Assembly: GCA_910588135.1 (NCBI GenBank)
Contig: CAJUOT010000059.1
Location: 1 to 14,774 of the forward strand
Source of the DNA: an uncultured Oscillospiraceae bacterium
GTDB taxonomy: Bacteria; Bacillota; Clostridia; Oscillospirales; Oscillospiraceae
Reading direction: 5' to 3'
DNA: 14,774 bases
The notes under the pieces were generated by a model. That model did not search any database, was not told the DNA's origin, and saw nothing but the letters and a program-made list of their open reading frames with translations. The first letter of the stretch is position 1. Each line of letters opens with the position of its first letter. The position numbers and the translations under genes were made by a program. Positions 13,695 to 14,774 of the stretch are shown here, one piece after another.

Positions 13695-13697
13695 TGC

Positions 13698-13726
13698 TTG
13701 CAATTTGTGGGCGGGTAAGGTATACT
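13698..13726 (+). promoter_or_regulatory. Sigma-A promoter of the mraZ cluster
   Basis: The -35 TTGCAA (13698-13703) and -10 TATACT (13721-13726) are spaced by 17 bp; the start is expected near 13733, giving a leader of about 60 nt before mraZ. It is the only good promoter between the upstream terminator and mraZ. Confidence 0.82.
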
Positions 13727-13737
13727 GAGAGGCGTAG

Positions 13738-13752
13738 TGGAGTGAAATGGAG
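13738..13752 (+). promoter_or_regulatory. mraZ operator: Probable MraZ operator (TGGAG-N5-TGGAG)
   Basis: TGGAG at 13738-13742 and again at 13748-13752 form a direct repeat with a 10-bp period, one helical turn. This matches the TGGGN-N5-TGGGN arrangement of known MraZ boxes with one altered base. It lies just downstream of the expected start, so bound MraZ would block its own operon. A further TGGGC at 13708-13712, inside the promoter spacer, is 30 bp (three turns) before the first copy. Confidence 0.6.
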
Positions 13753-13791
13753 TAATTTAATCTAAAATCGGAGGAGAATGGAGGAAGAGGG

Positions 13792-14208
13792 ATGACCGGC
13801 ACCTACGAGCACAGCATCGACAACGCCGGCCGTCTCATCGTGCCCGCCAAGCTGAGGGACAAGCTGGGCGCCTCCTTCTATCTGGCCGTAGGGGTGAAGG
13901 AGAACCTCACCCTTTACCCGATGGAGACGTGGAACAGGCTGCGGGCCAAGGTGTCCGAGCTGTCCACCACCGACGCGGCGGCAATGGACCTGTTTTTCGC
14001 CAGCGCCCAGCTGTGCGAGGCGGACAAGCAGTGGCGCTTTCAGGTGCCGTCTTATCTGAAGGAATACGCAAAAATTGACCGGGATGTGGTGGTCACCGGC
14101 AACAATGACCGGGCCCAGATCTGGAGCGCGGACAGCTGGAAGGCCAAGACCCGCCAGCAGCTCAACCCGGAGACCATTGCCAGCCTGATGAAGAATTTGG
14201 GTATCTGA
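13792..14208 (+). CDS. mraZ: MraZ transcriptional regulator / division cluster protein
   Basis: MraZ is a ring-forming DNA-binding repressor of the division and cell wall cluster that it heads. The 138 residues contain two SpoVT-AbrB-like repeats. The first has the contact motif DNAGRLIVPAKLR (10-22). The second should read D-x-x-G-R, but here it is DKQWR with Trp81 in place of glycine (codon TGG at 14032-14034), followed by the otherwise normal VPSYLKEY. The ATG at 13792 has GGAGG (13780-13784) seven bases upstream. It is followed after one base by rsmH, the standard order of the cluster. The TGGAG repeat upstream suggests autoregulation. Whether the changed motif weakens DNA binding is unknown. 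Confidence 0.95.
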   Translation: MTGTYEHSIDNAGRLIVPAKLRDKLGASFYLAVGVKENLTLYPMETWNRLRAKVSELSTTDAAAMDLFFASAQLCEADKQWRFQVPSYLKEYAKIDRDVVVTGNNDRAQIWSADSWKAKTRQQLNPETIASLMKNLGI

Positions 14209-14209
14209 T

Positions 14210-14774
14210 ATGGAATACACCCACAAGCCGGTGCTGCTGCGCCAGTGCCTGGACGGTTTGAACATCCGTCCGGACGGAATTTATGTAGATGGCACCCTGG
14301 GCAGGGCGGGGCACTCGCTGGAGATTGTCCGCCAGCTTACCACCGGGCGGCTCATCGCCATTGACCGGGACAAGGCCGCCCTGGACGCCGCCCCCGCCCG
14401 CCTGGAAAACCACATGGATAAAGTGACTCTGGTGCGGGGAAACTTTGGAGACTTGACCTCCATCCTGGCCTCGCTGGACGTGGACGGGGTGGACGGGATG
14501 CTCTTTGACCTGGGGGTGTCCTCCCCCCAGCTGGACGACGGCAGCCGGGGCTTTTCCTACCTTCAGGACGCGCCGCTGGATATGCGTATGGACCAGTCCG
14601 CCCCCCTCACCGCCCGGGAGGTGGTGAATGGCTGGAGCCAGGAGGAGCTCAGGCGCATCCTGTGGCAGTACGGCGAGGAGCGCTATTCCGGGCCCATCGC
14701 CTCCGCCATTGTCCGGGAGCGCGCGCGCGCCCCTATTGAGACCACCGGCCAGCTGGCCCAGCTGATCCTGGACG
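14210..14774 (+). CDS. rsmH: 16S rRNA (cytosine(1402)-N(4))-methyltransferase, partial (C-terminus cut)
   Basis: RsmH (formerly MraW) methylates N4 of C1402 in the ribosomal P site using S-adenosylmethionine. I translated 188 complete codons from the ATG at 14210, one base after the mraZ stop; the family is near 310 residues, so about 120 are beyond the window. The start HKPVLLRQCLDGL is typical, followed by the SAM-binding DGTLGRAGHS (~28-37), IAIDRDKAAL (~49-58) and FDLGVSSPQLDD (~100-111), then RGFSYLQDAPLDMRMD (~114-129), a hallmark of the family. The next genes in such clusters are usually ftsL and penicillin-binding proteins, which would lie to the right. Confidence 0.97.
   Translation, partial: MEYTHKPVLLRQCLDGLNIRPDGIYVDGTLGRAGHSLEIVRQLTTGRLIAIDRDKAALDAAPARLENHMDKVTLVRGNFGDLTSILASLDVDGVDGMLFDLGVSSPQLDDGSRGFSYLQDAPLDMRMDQSAPLTAREVVNGWSQEELRRILWQYGEERYSGPIASAIVRERARAPIETTGQLAQLILD

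Noticed and set aside
13778..13795. Five-codon mini-frame (MEEEG) ending on the mraZ start
   Set aside because: Its ATG lies inside the mraZ ribosome site and has too short a distance from the preceding GGAGGAG; probably chance in a purine-rich leader.
14719..14730. (GC)6 dinucleotide run in rsmH
   Set aside because: It encodes ordinary Arg-Ala codons in a conserved gene; six units in GC-rich coding sequence are not good evidence for phase variation.

Overview
The window is a GC-rich (about 60-65% by eye), densely coded bacterial chromosome segment. Gene content and order suggest a Gram-positive clostridial organism, most likely in the Oscillospiraceae/Flavonifractor-Pseudoflavonifractor range. 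The pointers are an HPr with both the His15 and Ser46 regulatory sites, DUF4180, the rsmD-coaD-coiled-coil order, an mraZ-rsmH start of a dcw cluster, strong AGGAGG-type ribosome sites and a TTG start. The genus is inference from recognised families. Almost everything here is core housekeeping; I see no phage, insertion sequence, CRISPR array, tRNA or rRNA.

Left half (1-9114, all minus strand, read right to left): ddl, murF, a GNAT acetyltransferase of lower GC, an ABC-F ATPase, a DUF218/YdcF membrane-anchored protein, prfA (release factor 1), a HAD phosphatase carrying an unusual C-terminal two-helix membrane module, tsaC/ywlC (t6A tRNA modification), a DUF4180 protein, and coaE (cut by the window edge). 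Most gaps are short and three junctions are ATGA overlaps or nearly so, so this reads as one or a few transcription units starting at an extended -10 promoter near 9170-9198. The themes are late peptidoglycan precursor synthesis (D-Ala-D-Ala made by Ddl and attached by MurF) and translation (ABC-F, RF1, TsaC).

Middle (9115-10040): a divergent promoter region separates ddl from a monocistronic HPr gene. HPr has a near-consensus promoter (TTGACA-N17-TATCCT), a leader hairpin and a clear intrinsic terminator. A 297-bp stretch follows with no convincing gene but several inverted repeats; it may be a dispersed intergenic repeat or structured RNA.

Right half (10041-14774, plus strand): uvrC-rsmD-coaD are joined by ATGA overlaps and followed by a small coiled-coil gene and a strong GAAA-loop terminator. 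The coiled-coil protein resembles a shortened mycobacterial SepIVA, a DivIVA-like cell division factor, in my recollection. Next is the head of a division/cell wall cluster: a promoter with phased A-tracts, a TGGAG-N5-TGGAG direct repeat that fits a MraZ operator, mraZ with a Gly-to-Trp change in its second DNA-binding motif, and a truncated rsmH.

The most interesting points are the SepIVA-like gene, the HAD-membrane fusion sitting where prmC often lies, the MraZ operator together with the altered MraZ motif, and the structured 9.75-10.0 kb intergenic element. No wholly new system is evident.
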